DNA of 64,000 nucleotides, taken from the NCBI RefSeq assembly GCF_034355335.1, contig NZ_CP136422.1, positions 5,988,501-6,052,500 of the forward strand, read 5' to 3'. This DNA is from Blautia coccoides (GTDB lineage Bacteria > Bacillota > Clostridia > Lachnospirales > Lachnospiraceae). The notes beneath the pieces are model-generated. The model saw nothing but the letters and a program-made list of their open reading frames with translations. It was not told the origin of the DNA and ran no database searches. How positions within the stretch are numbered: the first letter of the stretch is position 1; each line of letters starts with the position of its first letter. Both the position numbers and the translations under genes were made by a program. Below are positions 36,177 to 45,016 of this stretch, in pieces.

Positions 36177-37355
36177 TCAGACTCTCTCTACAACTGCAGC
36201 GCATCCCATACCGCCTCCGATGCAGAGGGTTGCCAGCCCTGTGTTCACATTTCTCCGCTCTATCTCGTGGAGCAGTGTGACCAGGATACGGCACCCTGAG
36301 GCCCCCACCGGATGACCAAGGGCGATCGCACCGCCGTTAACGTTCAGTTTCCCATCCGGGATTCCCAGTTCTCTGGCAACTGCCAAAGACTGTGCCGCAA
36401 ACGCTTCGTTTGCCTCGATCAAGTCAAAATCCCCTATCTCAAATCCTGTTTTTTCCATAATTTTTTTGGTAGCTGCCACCGGTCCGATCCCCATAATCGA
36501 AGGATCTACTCCTGCAAGAGAGCCCCCCTTCCACACTGCCATAGGTCTGACTCCCAGCTCATGGGCTTTTTCTCTGCTCATAACAATAAGGGCCGCCGCA
36601 CCGTCATTAATACCTGAAGAATTTGCAGCCGTCACGACACCGCCTTCTTTAAATGCAGGACGCAGCTTTGCAATACTGTCCGCTGTGGTTCCGGGACGAA
36701 TGCCCTCATCCCTGCTTACCAGAATGGTTTCCTTTTTCTTCTTTACAGTCACCGGAACGATCTCTCTTTCAAATCTTCCCTCTTCCTGTGCATTGGCAGC
36801 TTTACTCTGACTCCAAGCAGCAAATTCATCCAGTTCCCGTCTGGTCAGTCCCCATTTTCCCGCCACATTCTCTGCTGTAATTCCCATATGATACTGATGG
36901 AACGCATCCGTCAAAGCATCATTTACCATGGTATCTACTAAAGTGCCGTTTCCCATACGGTAACCGAATCTTCCGTTGGGTACCGCATAAGGAGACATGG
37001 ACATGTTTTCCATTCCCCCTGCGATCACTACATCCGCATCACCGGCCAGAATCATCTCCGCCGCCTGATTTACACAGTTAAGACCGGAACCACACACCAC
37101 ATTTGTGGTCACAGCCGGCACCTCTACAGGCAGCCCGGCTTTCAGCGCTGCCTGACGGGCCACATTCTGACCAAGCCCTGCCTGAATCACGCATCCCAGG
37201 TATACCTGGTCTACTTCTTTTGCCGGAATCCCGGAACGTTTTAAGGCTTCTCTGATGACAAGTGCGCCCAGATCAGCAGCCGGCACAGAAGCCAAGGCTC
37301 CGCCTAAAACTCCTATCGGTGTCCGGCAGGCACCTGCCAGAACAATCTCTTTCAT
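36177..37355 (-). CDS. thlA: Acetyl-CoA C-acetyltransferase (thiolase)
   Basis: 392 residues. It starts MKEIVLAGACRTPIGVLGG. The acyl-accepting Cys is in NVVCGSGLNCVN, the His in NGGAIALGHPVGASG and the second Cys in TLCIGGGMGCAA. It condenses two acetyl-CoA to acetoacetyl-CoA or runs in reverse. The ATG at 37355 is nine bases from GAGG; the ATG at 37364 directly abuts it. It follows the AbfD gene by 37 bases. The C-terminal active-site residues are all present, so it should be functional. Confidence 0.94.
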   Translation of the reverse strand: MKEIVLAGACRTPIGVLGGALASVPAADLGALVIREALKRSGIPAKEVDQVYLGCVIQAGLGQNVARQAALKAGLPVEVPAVTTNVVCGSGLNCVNQAAEMILAGDADVVIAGGMENMSMSPYAVPNGRFGYRMGNGTLVDTMVNDALTDAFHQYHMGITAENVAGKWGLTRRELDEFAAWSQSKAANAQEEGRFEREIVPVTVKKKKETILVSRDEGIRPGTTADSIAKLRPAFKEGGVVTAANSSGINDGAAALIVMSREKAHELGVRPMAVWKGGSLAGVDPSIMGIGPVAATKKIMEKTGFEIGDFDLIEANEAFAAQSLAVARELGIPDGKLNVNGGAIALGHPVGASGCRILVTLLHEIERRNVNTGLATLCIGGGMGCAAVVERV

Positions 37356-37392
37356 AGTTCTCATCCTCTTCTCCCATCGCAGGAATAAAAGT

Positions 37393-38847
37393 TCACTCCT
37401 TTATCCCTGCGATACTTTTAGCCAGTCTCTGCTTTTCTGCCAGTTTTCCCTGTCTACCGATCATGATACGCTGTGCCTGGGGACTTCCCGCTCCGTGAAG
37501 TGACTCTGTCCTATACCCCACCGCTGCGGTTCCCAGTGTCATATTTTCTATTAGGCGCAGGATCTTCATGCGGTCCATAACATCCGTCTGGCTATTTCCT
37601 TTAAAGTATTTTCTGCACATTTCCCCCACTTCCGGGGATTCAAAATCCTTCTCCGATGGCATGGTAACCATCAGCCCTCCCGCAATATCCTCCGCCAGTC
37701 TGGCAATCTCATAAGGAAATCTTGTGACATTCTGCTTACACACATTAGCCAGCAGGTTATCAATCTGGTAATTGCCTGACTGTGTAGGGCTTCCCTCTGC
37801 GGAACAGGCGATTCCGCAGCAATATAAGGTTTCATTCAAATGCATCATTTCAATGAGCTTGTCCTTTATATGGGATGCCTTAGACACACCGTTATAATCT
37901 GCTGCCGTTGCCGAAGCACCGATAAGCACATCTCCAACCCCCGCTTTACATCCGCCGTAACTCTGTCTGTGATAACCTGCAAAGCGCTCTACCAGAACAC
38001 CTGCAAATTCATATTCCTCACATAAGAACACTCTGTCCCAGGGAACAAAGACTCTGTCAAATACCACCAGCGCTTCCTGCCCGCCGAATTTACAGTTCCC
38101 GCAATCCATGCACCCTGTATTCTCCAGCTTTCTGGTATCACAGGACTGTCTGCCATATATCATAGTGATGCCTTCCGCATCAGAAGGAACAGCAAAAGAA
38201 ACCGCGTATGCCTTATCCTCTTCCTTCATGGCGATTGTGGGCATTATCAATTGTTCATGGGAATTTACAGCTCCTGTCTGATGGGCCTTTGCCCCTGTTA
38301 CTACAATGCCGTCCTCCCGCTTCTCCACAATATGAAGATACATATCCGGGTCATCCTGCTGACTGGGAGAACGTCCTCTGTCACCTTTGGGGTCCGTCAT
38401 AGCTCCGTCAACTGTCAGGTCATTCTCCTGTACATACTCCATGTAAGTGCAAAATTTTTTAAAGTAGTCTGTTCCGTATTTTTTGTCCACCTCGAATGTG
38501 GTGGAGTAAATGGCATTAAAAGCATCCATTCCCACACACCGCTGGAAGCAGGCACCTGTCTTCTGTCCTAAAAGCCTCTGCATTTTTACTTTATTTATCA
38601 AGTCTTCCGTACTTTGGTGGATATGGCAGAAACGGCTTACCCTCTCCCCAGTCAGGCCGGACACAGCAGTCATCAGATCTTTATATTCAGGATTTTGCGC
38701 CAGAGTGTAAGTCATAGCCACAGAATGGACAGACGGTCTTATAATGGGATGGTCAACAAAGTTTTCAACTCTTTCTCCCAACAGATAGACCACTGTCTTC
38801 ATTTTTCTTAAACTTTCAATATATTCCTTCGCTGTCATAAAACCCAT
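37393..38847 (-). CDS. abfD: 4-hydroxybutyryl-CoA dehydratase / vinylacetyl-CoA isomerase
   Basis: 484 residues, closely similar along its length to the Clostridium aminobutyricum enzyme as I recall it. The [4Fe-4S] ligands are present as Cys100 and Cys104 (CFQRCVGMD), His293 and Cys300 (GYHRQSYGGC), one residue off the classic numbering. The flavin-binding QTGAVNSHE and C-terminal YRTESLHGAGSPQAQR motifs are kept. It converts 4-hydroxybutyryl-CoA to crotonyl-CoA by a ketyl-radical mechanism and is oxygen-sensitive. An unusual CMDCGNC (Cys246, 249, 252) replaces a cysteine-free stretch. No 4-hydroxybutyrate dehydrogenase or CoA-transferase gene is adjacent. Confidence 0.95.
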   Translation of the reverse strand: MGFMTAKEYIESLRKMKTVVYLLGERVENFVDHPIIRPSVHSVAMTYTLAQNPEYKDLMTAVSGLTGERVSRFCHIHQSTEDLINKVKMQRLLGQKTGACFQRCVGMDAFNAIYSTTFEVDKKYGTDYFKKFCTYMEYVQENDLTVDGAMTDPKGDRGRSPSQQDDPDMYLHIVEKREDGIVVTGAKAHQTGAVNSHEQLIMPTIAMKEEDKAYAVSFAVPSDAEGITMIYGRQSCDTRKLENTGCMDCGNCKFGGQEALVVFDRVFVPWDRVFLCEEYEFAGVLVERFAGYHRQSYGGCKAGVGDVLIGASATAADYNGVSKASHIKDKLIEMMHLNETLYCCGIACSAEGSPTQSGNYQIDNLLANVCKQNVTRFPYEIARLAEDIAGGLMVTMPSEKDFESPEVGEMCRKYFKGNSQTDVMDRMKILRLIENMTLGTAAVGYRTESLHGAGSPQAQRIMIGRQGKLAEKQRLAKSIAGIKE

Positions 38848-38874
38848 GCTTTACAGCTCCTCTCTCTTGATCTA

Positions 38875-40035
38875 TCAGGCAAAATTACAGTATCTGGCTA
38901 TGGAAACATCCTGAAATCCCAGTTTTTCCGCTTTTGTCTTATGCATGCGGGCTGTATCGCGGACCATTGCAAGCAGTTCTTCCCCTGCCTGGGCAATCTC
39001 TTTCCCTTCTGTCAGTACACTACTGCAGTCAAAATCTATGTTGTCTTTCATCAAATGCGCTGTCTCCGGGTTTCCGGTGAGTTTGATCACAGGCACAATT
39101 CCGGAACCCGTAGGCGTACCATGTCCTGTTGTAAATACAACCATCTGTGCTCCTGCCGCTGCCATTCCCACAATTGACGCCACATCCTGACCCGGTGTAT
39201 CCATAACGATCAGTCCGTTTTCGTTGATGGGTTCTCCATATTCCACTACTTCCTGAATAATGCTGCTTCCGGCCTTGTGGATACATCCCAGGGATTTTTC
39301 CTCCAGTGTGGTAATGCCGCCGGCTATATTCCCCGGCGTAGGATTCCCGCTTCTTGGGTTTTCCCCCACCCTCAGAAAATCTTCCTCAAATGCTTTTATA
39401 GTCTTTAACAGTTTCTCTGCTGTCTCCTCGTTTCTGCATCTGGAAGCCAGGATTTGTTCTGCACCTATCAGCTCCGGCGTCTCCGACAGAATGACCGTTC
39501 CGCCCTCTTTTATGATCAGATCACTGCATTTCCCCACAACAGGATTGGATACAAGCCCCGAAGTAGGGTCTGAGCCTCCGCATTCCGTCCCCAGGATCAG
39601 ACGTGAAATATCTTCTTCAACCAGAGGCACTCTGTCCGCCTCTTCTCTCATCTTCCCCGCCAGCTCCACAATTCGCTTCACCGCATTTAAACTGCCGCCC
39701 TCCTGCCGGATCACCAGCACTTCCAGCGGCTTACAGGTTTTTTCTCTGATCCTTTCAGCCAGCAGAGATGCCTGTACCACCTCACAGCCGTTTCCCACCA
39801 GAACTGTCCCGTAAATATTGGGATTTGCGGCAATTCCGGATAAAGTTTCCAACGTAACTTTCAGGTCACGTCTGCTCAGAGAACATCCCCCCTGATTTGC
39901 CAGATACACAGTTCCTTCCACATTCTCTGATGCAAATCTGGCCGTCTCGCTGGCACAGAGAGAACAGGGGAGGATCAGCACGTGGTTTCTGATCCCAAAT
40001 TTTCCGTCCGGTCTGTGGTATCCCTGAATTTTCAT
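38875..40035 (-). CDS. UxaA-family dehydratase, large subunit
   Basis: 386 residues of the altronate/galactarate dehydratase C-terminal family. Motifs are GYHRPDGKFGIRNHVLI, VGNGCEVVQA, LGTECGGSDPTSGLVSNP and FTTGHGTPTGS. Family members dehydrate sugar acids with a metal centre; split two-subunit forms also include the sulfolactate sulfo-lyase SuyAB. Here it is encoded right after its SAF-domain partner and before abfD, so it may dehydrate a polyhydroxy acid feeding this pathway. No sulfite-handling gene is nearby, so I do not call it SuyB. The substrate is unknown. Confidence 0.85.
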   Translation of the reverse strand: MKIQGYHRPDGKFGIRNHVLILPCSLCASETARFASENVEGTVYLANQGGCSLSRRDLKVTLETLSGIAANPNIYGTVLVGNGCEVVQASLLAERIREKTCKPLEVLVIRQEGGSLNAVKRIVELAGKMREEADRVPLVEEDISRLILGTECGGSDPTSGLVSNPVVGKCSDLIIKEGGTVILSETPELIGAEQILASRCRNEETAEKLLKTIKAFEEDFLRVGENPRSGNPTPGNIAGGITTLEEKSLGCIHKAGSSIIQEVVEYGEPINENGLIVMDTPGQDVASIVGMAAAGAQMVVFTTGHGTPTGSGIVPVIKLTGNPETAHLMKDNIDFDCSSVLTEGKEIAQAGEELLAMVRDTARMHKTKAEKLGFQDVSIARYCNFA

Positions 40036-40056
40036 AAAATTTGTCCCCCTATCCTC

Positions 40057-40344
40057 TTATGGCTGCTCCACCAGGCAGGTACTTCTCAGATTATGCATAT
40101 GCACCCATTCTCCTGCCTTGATCTCTGCCACTGCCTCTCCTATCTCATTCCCGTACTTATACACTTTTTCGCCTTTATTTATATGCTTACAGGCCATTTT
40201 ATGATACTGCGGAATCTCTTCCCCAGCAGTCACCTCACAGCGTATTCCCTTTGAAATGTAGCACACCCTGTCACCGGACTCCGCCTGCTGCGTAAGGGTA
40301 ACCACCTGGTCTTTTGCCTCTATCTGGATTCCTTTTATCTGCAT
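40057..40344 (-). CDS. UxaA-family dehydratase, small (SAF-domain) subunit
   Basis: 95 residues forming one SAF domain, equivalent to the N-terminal domain of full-length altronate dehydratase. It contains CEVTAGEEIPQYHKMACKHI and ends AGEWVHMHNLRS, with the HMHNL motif typical of the family. AGGAGG precedes the ATG. It lies 21 bases before the large-subunit gene and 15 bases after nifJ. It is expected to form one enzyme with the 386-residue protein. Confidence 0.87.
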   Translation of the reverse strand: MQIKGIQIEAKDQVVTLTQQAESGDRVCYISKGIRCEVTAGEEIPQYHKMACKHINKGEKVYKYGNEIGEAVAEIKAGEWVHMHNLRSTCLVEQP

Positions 40345-40359
40345 AAGGATTCCCTCCTG

Positions 40360-43300
40360 CTAAACTTCCGTACTCATTTTCCTGTATCTGTTATAACGCT
40401 CCAGTGCGTCCTCTTCTGCCTGGACAAACAATTCTTCCGCCAGCTCAGGATTTTTCTTTTTCAGAGATGAAAATCGCACCTCACTTTCAAGAAACTGCCG
40501 GAACTCTGCCCTGGGTGCTCCGGAATCCAGCATAAACGGATTTAAGCCCTCTTCTTTTTTTGTTGGATCATACCGGTACAGGTTCCAGTATCCCGCTTCC
40601 ACAGCACGCTTCTGCTGCTCCTGCGTACGTCCCATACCGCCTTTGATCCCGTGATTAATGCACGGCGCATATCCGATGATCAGGGACGGTCCAGGATAAT
40701 TTTCAGCTTCCTGGATTGCCCTTAACGCCTGCACAGGACTAGCCCCCAATGCAATCTGGGCAACATATACATCTCCATACTGCATTGCCATCAGGCCCAG
40801 CTCTTTCTTTTTCCTCCGCTTTCCTGCTGCCGCAAATTTTGCTGTGGCTGCTTTTGGTGTGGACTTAGAAGACTGCCCTCCTGTGTTGGAGTAAACTTCT
40901 GTATCAAATACCATGATATTGATATCTGCGCCTGTGGAAAGTACATGGTCCAGGCCTCCATAACCAATATCATATGCCCAGCCGTCTCCGCCGAATATCC
41001 AGTTAGAACGCTTTATCAGATAGTCCCTTCTGTCATATATCTGCTTTGCCTCCGGAATATCCATATTGTCTTGCAGCAGTTTTTCCAGCTTATCCGCACG
41101 GGTTCTCGTTTCTTTTGAATTTTGAAACTCATCCAGATATTCACTTAAAGCGCAATACAGCCTTGGCCTGTTTTTTCCCGGTTCCTCCAATTTCTCTATC
41201 AGGATCTCCAGTTTCTGTCTAATCTCTTCTCTCACGGCATGGTAGCCCAGATACATGCCAAGGCCATACTCTGCATTGTCCTCAAAAAGTGAAAATCCCC
41301 AGGCAGGCCCATGCCCTCTTTCATCCTTCCTGTAAGGAACCGCCGGCGCACTTCCGCCCCATACTGTAGCGCATCCCGCGGAGTTGGAAATCATCATTCT
41401 GTCCCCAAAGAGCTGCGTGATCAGTCTGGCATAGGGTGTCTCACCACATCCTGCGCAGGCCCCTGAAAATTCAAAATAAACCGGCAAAAACTGTGTCTCT
41501 TTTATACTATAACTGCCTTTTGGCGATTCTAATGTCCCCGGGTGTTCTTCTATCCACTTCCAGTTTTTAGTCTCTTCTTCTGCTCTCTTATTAAGGCTTA
41601 CCATCTCAAGAGCTTTTCCTTTTGCCGGACATATGTGAATACAATTCCCGCATCCTGTACAGTCCATAGGTGAAAATCCCATATAAAAAAGGGTATCTGT
41701 ATAACCCTTTGCAGGCCTTGCTTTTTCCCTGATCCCCTCCGGTACCTGTTCAAGCTCTTTTTTAGTCAGCAGCCTTGGACGGAATACGCCATGAGGACAT
41801 ACCAGCGAACATTGATTACACTGAATACACGCATCCGCATCCCACTCAGGGACCATCAGCGCAATTCCGCGTTTTTCATACCGGGTTGTACCGGTAGGGA
41901 AGGTCCCGTCTTCTCTGCCGCTGAATACACTGACAGGCAGGTTATCACCCTTCTGCCGGTTCATGGGAACCATAATGTTATTTACAAAAAAGTCTGTATC
42001 CGCGTCGCCCGTACAGATTTCCTGTTTTCGTTCTTCCCCGCTCTCCCGGCACAGTAACCTTAAGTCCACCTTATGGATATGTTTCAGTGCTTCTTCAATG
42101 GCATCAAAGTTCATATCTATCACTTTCTGACCCTGGTGCCCGTAATTTTTCTTAACTTCAGCTTTCAGATATTCCACGGCTTTTTCCACAGGAATGATCT
42201 GTGTCAGTGCAAAGAATGCTGTCTGCATGATCATGTTGATACGTCTGCCAAGTCCAATCTTCTCTGCAATATGTACGGCATCTATGGTATAAAAACGAAT
42301 ACTTTTTTCCAGAATGATCCTCTTCAGGTTTTCCGGCAGCCGGCTGTTCACTTCCCGGTCATCCCAGATACAGTTAAGCAGAAATATTCCATTTTCCTTT
42401 ATACCGTCCAGCAGGTCATACTGTGTCACATAAGCCTGATTGTGACAGGCAATATAATCTCCGTGGCTTACCAGGTAGGAAGAGCGGATCGGCTTGTCCC
42501 CGAAACGCAGATGGGATATGGTGATTCCCCCTGATTTTTTGGAATCATATGCAAAATAGGCCTGTACTTGTTTTTCTGTATGATCGCCTATGATTTTTAT
42601 TGCGGATTTATTGGCGCTTACCGTTCCGTCTGAACCCAGTCCCCAGAATTTACAGTTTACAGTCCCCTCCGGCGCGGTATCCGGAAAATCTTCTTTGACC
42701 GGCAGTGACAGGTATGTAACATCATCCCTGATCCCCACGGTAAATCCATTCAGCGGCCTGTCACTCTCCGCGTTTTCCAGTATAGCCGCCACATCTCCGG
42801 GTGTGAAATCCTTAGACGCAAGACCATAGCGGCCGCCTATGATCTCAGGATGTCTGTCCTCGCCGTAAAATGCCGCGCGCACTTCCTGGTACAGCGGTTC
42901 TCCGTTAGCTCCGGGTTCTTTTGTCCGGTCAAGCACCACGATTTTCTCTGTACTCTCCGGGAAAGCTTTCAAAAATGCCGCTTTTGAGAACGGACGGAAC
43001 AGACGAACCTGGACAAGACCGTACTTATCCTCTTTTCTATTGAGATGATCGAGGGTTTCCTTGATCACCTCGCAGGAGGAACCCATAGAGACGATCACCA
43101 CTGACGGTTTCTCTGCCCCGTAATAATCAAAGAGATGATATGGTCTCCCTGTAAGATCTTTAACCTTGTCCATATATTCCTGTACTATTTCCGGCAGGTT
43201 CAGATAAAATCTGTTCACGGCTTCCCTTTCCTGGAAGAAGATATCAGGGTTCTGTGTGGTTCCGCGGAGGACTGGATGTTCCGGGTTCAGCGCTCTGTCA

Positions 43301-43917
43301 CGGAAGGCTGAAACAGCATCCCAGTCCACAAGCTGTCTGATCTCCTGTGATCCGATCACCTCTATTTTCTGTATCTCATGTGATGTTCTGAAACCGTCAA
43401 AAAAATGTACGAAGGGAATTCTTGACTTGATGGCACACAGATGGGCTGTGCAGCCCAAATCCATGCATTCCTGTACACTTCCTGATGCCAACAGGGCTGT
43501 CCCTGTCTGGCGGATACTCATAACATCCTGATGGTCCCCAAAGATACTCAGTGCATTAGAAGCCAGTGATCTTGCACTCACATGCAGAACTCCCGGCAGC
43601 AGCTCACCTGCGATCTTATACAGGTTGGGTATCATAAGCAGCAGCCCCTGGGAAGAAGTATAGGTAGTGGACAGTGCACCTGACTGCAGGCTTCCATGAA
43701 GTGCTCCTGCTGCTCCTCCTTCTGACTGCATCTCCATCAATTTTACTGTTTTTCCAAAGATATTTTTCTTCCCCTCTGCAGCCCATTTGTCCACTGCTTC
43801 TGCCATGGGGGATGAAGGTGTGATGGGATAGATAGCTGCCACTTCTGTAAAATGGTATGAAGCCATAGCCGCGGCAGTATTACCATCCATGGTTTCCTTC
43901 CTCTTTTTATATTCCAT
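40360..43917 (-). CDS. nifJ: Pyruvate:ferredoxin (flavodoxin) oxidoreductase
   Basis: 1185 residues, the full single-chain form. The N-terminal pyruvate-binding domain starts DGNTAAAMASYHFTEVAAIY. Two [4Fe-4S] motifs (CIQCNQCSLVCPHG and CTGCGNCIHICPAKG) lie in the ferredoxin domain near 690-760. The thiamine diphosphate domain contains GDGWAYDIGYGGLDHV and FDTEVYSNTGGQ, with the proximal-cluster CAGCGETPY upstream. It oxidises pyruvate (or another 2-oxoacid) to acyl-CoA, CO2 and reduced ferredoxin. It sits inside the operon, 38 bases after the zinc alcohol dehydrogenase, feeding acetyl-CoA to the thiolase. Confidence 0.97.
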   Translation of the reverse strand: MEYKKRKETMDGNTAAAMASYHFTEVAAIYPITPSSPMAEAVDKWAAEGKKNIFGKTVKLMEMQSEGGAAGALHGSLQSGALSTTYTSSQGLLLMIPNLYKIAGELLPGVLHVSARSLASNALSIFGDHQDVMSIRQTGTALLASGSVQECMDLGCTAHLCAIKSRIPFVHFFDGFRTSHEIQKIEVIGSQEIRQLVDWDAVSAFRDRALNPEHPVLRGTTQNPDIFFQEREAVNRFYLNLPEIVQEYMDKVKDLTGRPYHLFDYYGAEKPSVVIVSMGSSCEVIKETLDHLNRKEDKYGLVQVRLFRPFSKAAFLKAFPESTEKIVVLDRTKEPGANGEPLYQEVRAAFYGEDRHPEIIGGRYGLASKDFTPGDVAAILENAESDRPLNGFTVGIRDDVTYLSLPVKEDFPDTAPEGTVNCKFWGLGSDGTVSANKSAIKIIGDHTEKQVQAYFAYDSKKSGGITISHLRFGDKPIRSSYLVSHGDYIACHNQAYVTQYDLLDGIKENGIFLLNCIWDDREVNSRLPENLKRIILEKSIRFYTIDAVHIAEKIGLGRRINMIMQTAFFALTQIIPVEKAVEYLKAEVKKNYGHQGQKVIDMNFDAIEEALKHIHKVDLRLLCRESGEERKQEICTGDADTDFFVNNIMVPMNRQKGDNLPVSVFSGREDGTFPTGTTRYEKRGIALMVPEWDADACIQCNQCSLVCPHGVFRPRLLTKKELEQVPEGIREKARPAKGYTDTLFYMGFSPMDCTGCGNCIHICPAKGKALEMVSLNKRAEEETKNWKWIEEHPGTLESPKGSYSIKETQFLPVYFEFSGACAGCGETPYARLITQLFGDRMMISNSAGCATVWGGSAPAVPYRKDERGHGPAWGFSLFEDNAEYGLGMYLGYHAVREEIRQKLEILIEKLEEPGKNRPRLYCALSEYLDEFQNSKETRTRADKLEKLLQDNMDIPEAKQIYDRRDYLIKRSNWIFGGDGWAYDIGYGGLDHVLSTGADINIMVFDTEVYSNTGGQSSKSTPKAATAKFAAAGKRRKKKELGLMAMQYGDVYVAQIALGASPVQALRAIQEAENYPGPSLIIGYAPCINHGIKGGMGRTQEQQKRAVEAGYWNLYRYDPTKKEEGLNPFMLDSGAPRAEFRQFLESEVRFSSLKKKNPELAEELFVQAEEDALERYNRYRKMSTEV

Positions 43918-43955
43918 ATCTTCTTCCTTTCGCTACAATCTCTTATGTCATGACC

Positions 43956-44993
43956 CTATTCATGTTGAAAAACAATTCTGCCAGAAACGTTTGGAAACTC
44001 TCTATTTGCTTCCTGGAAATCTTCCAGCTTCATTTCTTTGGCAACAAATGATCTGAGATCGATCTTTCCTGTTTTTAGAATATTCATAACTTCTGTCCAT
44101 GTCTCATACATGCGTCTTCCGAAGATTCCGGTAACGATAAGTTCCTTATAGACAACGCCGTACATAAAATTCCTATATGTCAGGGGTTTTTCCACCATTC
44201 CCACATGTACGATGGTTCCCGCGATCTTAACGGCTTCCACCTCCTGGTTGATAACTCTCTCATTTCCTGTAAAATCAATGACTGCATCTACTCCGTATCC
44301 GTCTGTTTCACGTTTAACGATCTCAACCAGGTCTTCTTTCATACCGTTAATGGTCACATCCGCCCCCCGTTTTCTGCTCTCCTGCAGCTTCGTGTCGCTG
44401 ATGTCCACTGCAAACAATTTTGTACAGCCCAGATATTTGGCGATTTCCACTGCCATCTGCCCAATAGTTCCCGTACCTGCGATCAGCAGGGATCTGCCGG
44501 ATGGGTTTGCTTTCGAGACCGCATGCATTGCTGTGGCAAAAGGCTCTAATATAGCGCCCTCCTGGAAAGAAAGATTCTCAGGAAGTCTGATCAGCGCTTT
44601 TTGATGCAGCGCAATATATTCTGCAAAGCATCCGTCCACCGTTCTTCCCAAAACTCCCATGTGATTGCCGCAGATATGTTGGTTTCCTGTCCTGCAGGTC
44701 TCACAGTAACCACATGGGATATGTGTCTCCCCGGCCACTCTGTCGCCCGGCTCATATCCCTGTACGTCTTCTCCTGTCTTTACTATAGTACCTGCAAACT
44801 CATGCCCCATAACAAAAGGCAGGTCATAGTTCGCCTTCTCTACCAGAGGTGTCCATTCATATACGTCCACATCTGATCTGCAGAGGGCAGATGCCTCCAC
44901 TTTTATCAAAACTTCATTTCTTCCGATTTCCGGAACCGGTATATCTGCCAGTGTAAATCCTGCTTCCCTTTTATCTTTTAAAATTGCCTTCAT
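43956..44993 (-). CDS. Zinc-dependent medium-chain alcohol/polyol dehydrogenase
   Basis: 345 residues. Catalytic zinc ligands occur in ALCRSDVDVYEW and GHEFAGTIV; the structural zinc motif is CGYCETCRTGNQHIC; the NAD loop is AGTGTIGQMAVEIA. It is related to sorbitol, threonine and galactitol-phosphate dehydrogenases. In this position, after kinase and isomerase genes for a probable C4 ketose, it may oxidise a polyol or sugar. GAGG precedes the ATG. It lies 23 bases after the beta-propeller-like gene and 38 before nifJ. Confidence 0.9.
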   Translation of the reverse strand: MKAILKDKREAGFTLADIPVPEIGRNEVLIKVEASALCRSDVDVYEWTPLVEKANYDLPFVMGHEFAGTIVKTGEDVQGYEPGDRVAGETHIPCGYCETCRTGNQHICGNHMGVLGRTVDGCFAEYIALHQKALIRLPENLSFQEGAILEPFATAMHAVSKANPSGRSLLIAGTGTIGQMAVEIAKYLGCTKLFAVDISDTKLQESRKRGADVTINGMKEDLVEIVKRETDGYGVDAVIDFTGNERVINQEVEAVKIAGTIVHVGMVEKPLTYRNFMYGVVYKELIVTGIFGRRMYETWTEVMNILKTGKIDLRSFVAKEMKLEDFQEANREFPNVSGRIVFQHE

Positions 44994-45016
44994 AACCTCA
45001 TCCTCACTTTCCCTTT

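Noticed and set aside
38875..40344. Naming the UxaA pair SuyAB (sulfolactate sulfo-lyase)
   Set aside because: The two-subunit layout fits, but no sulfite export, sulfolactate dehydrogenase or taurine/sulfonate genes are present.
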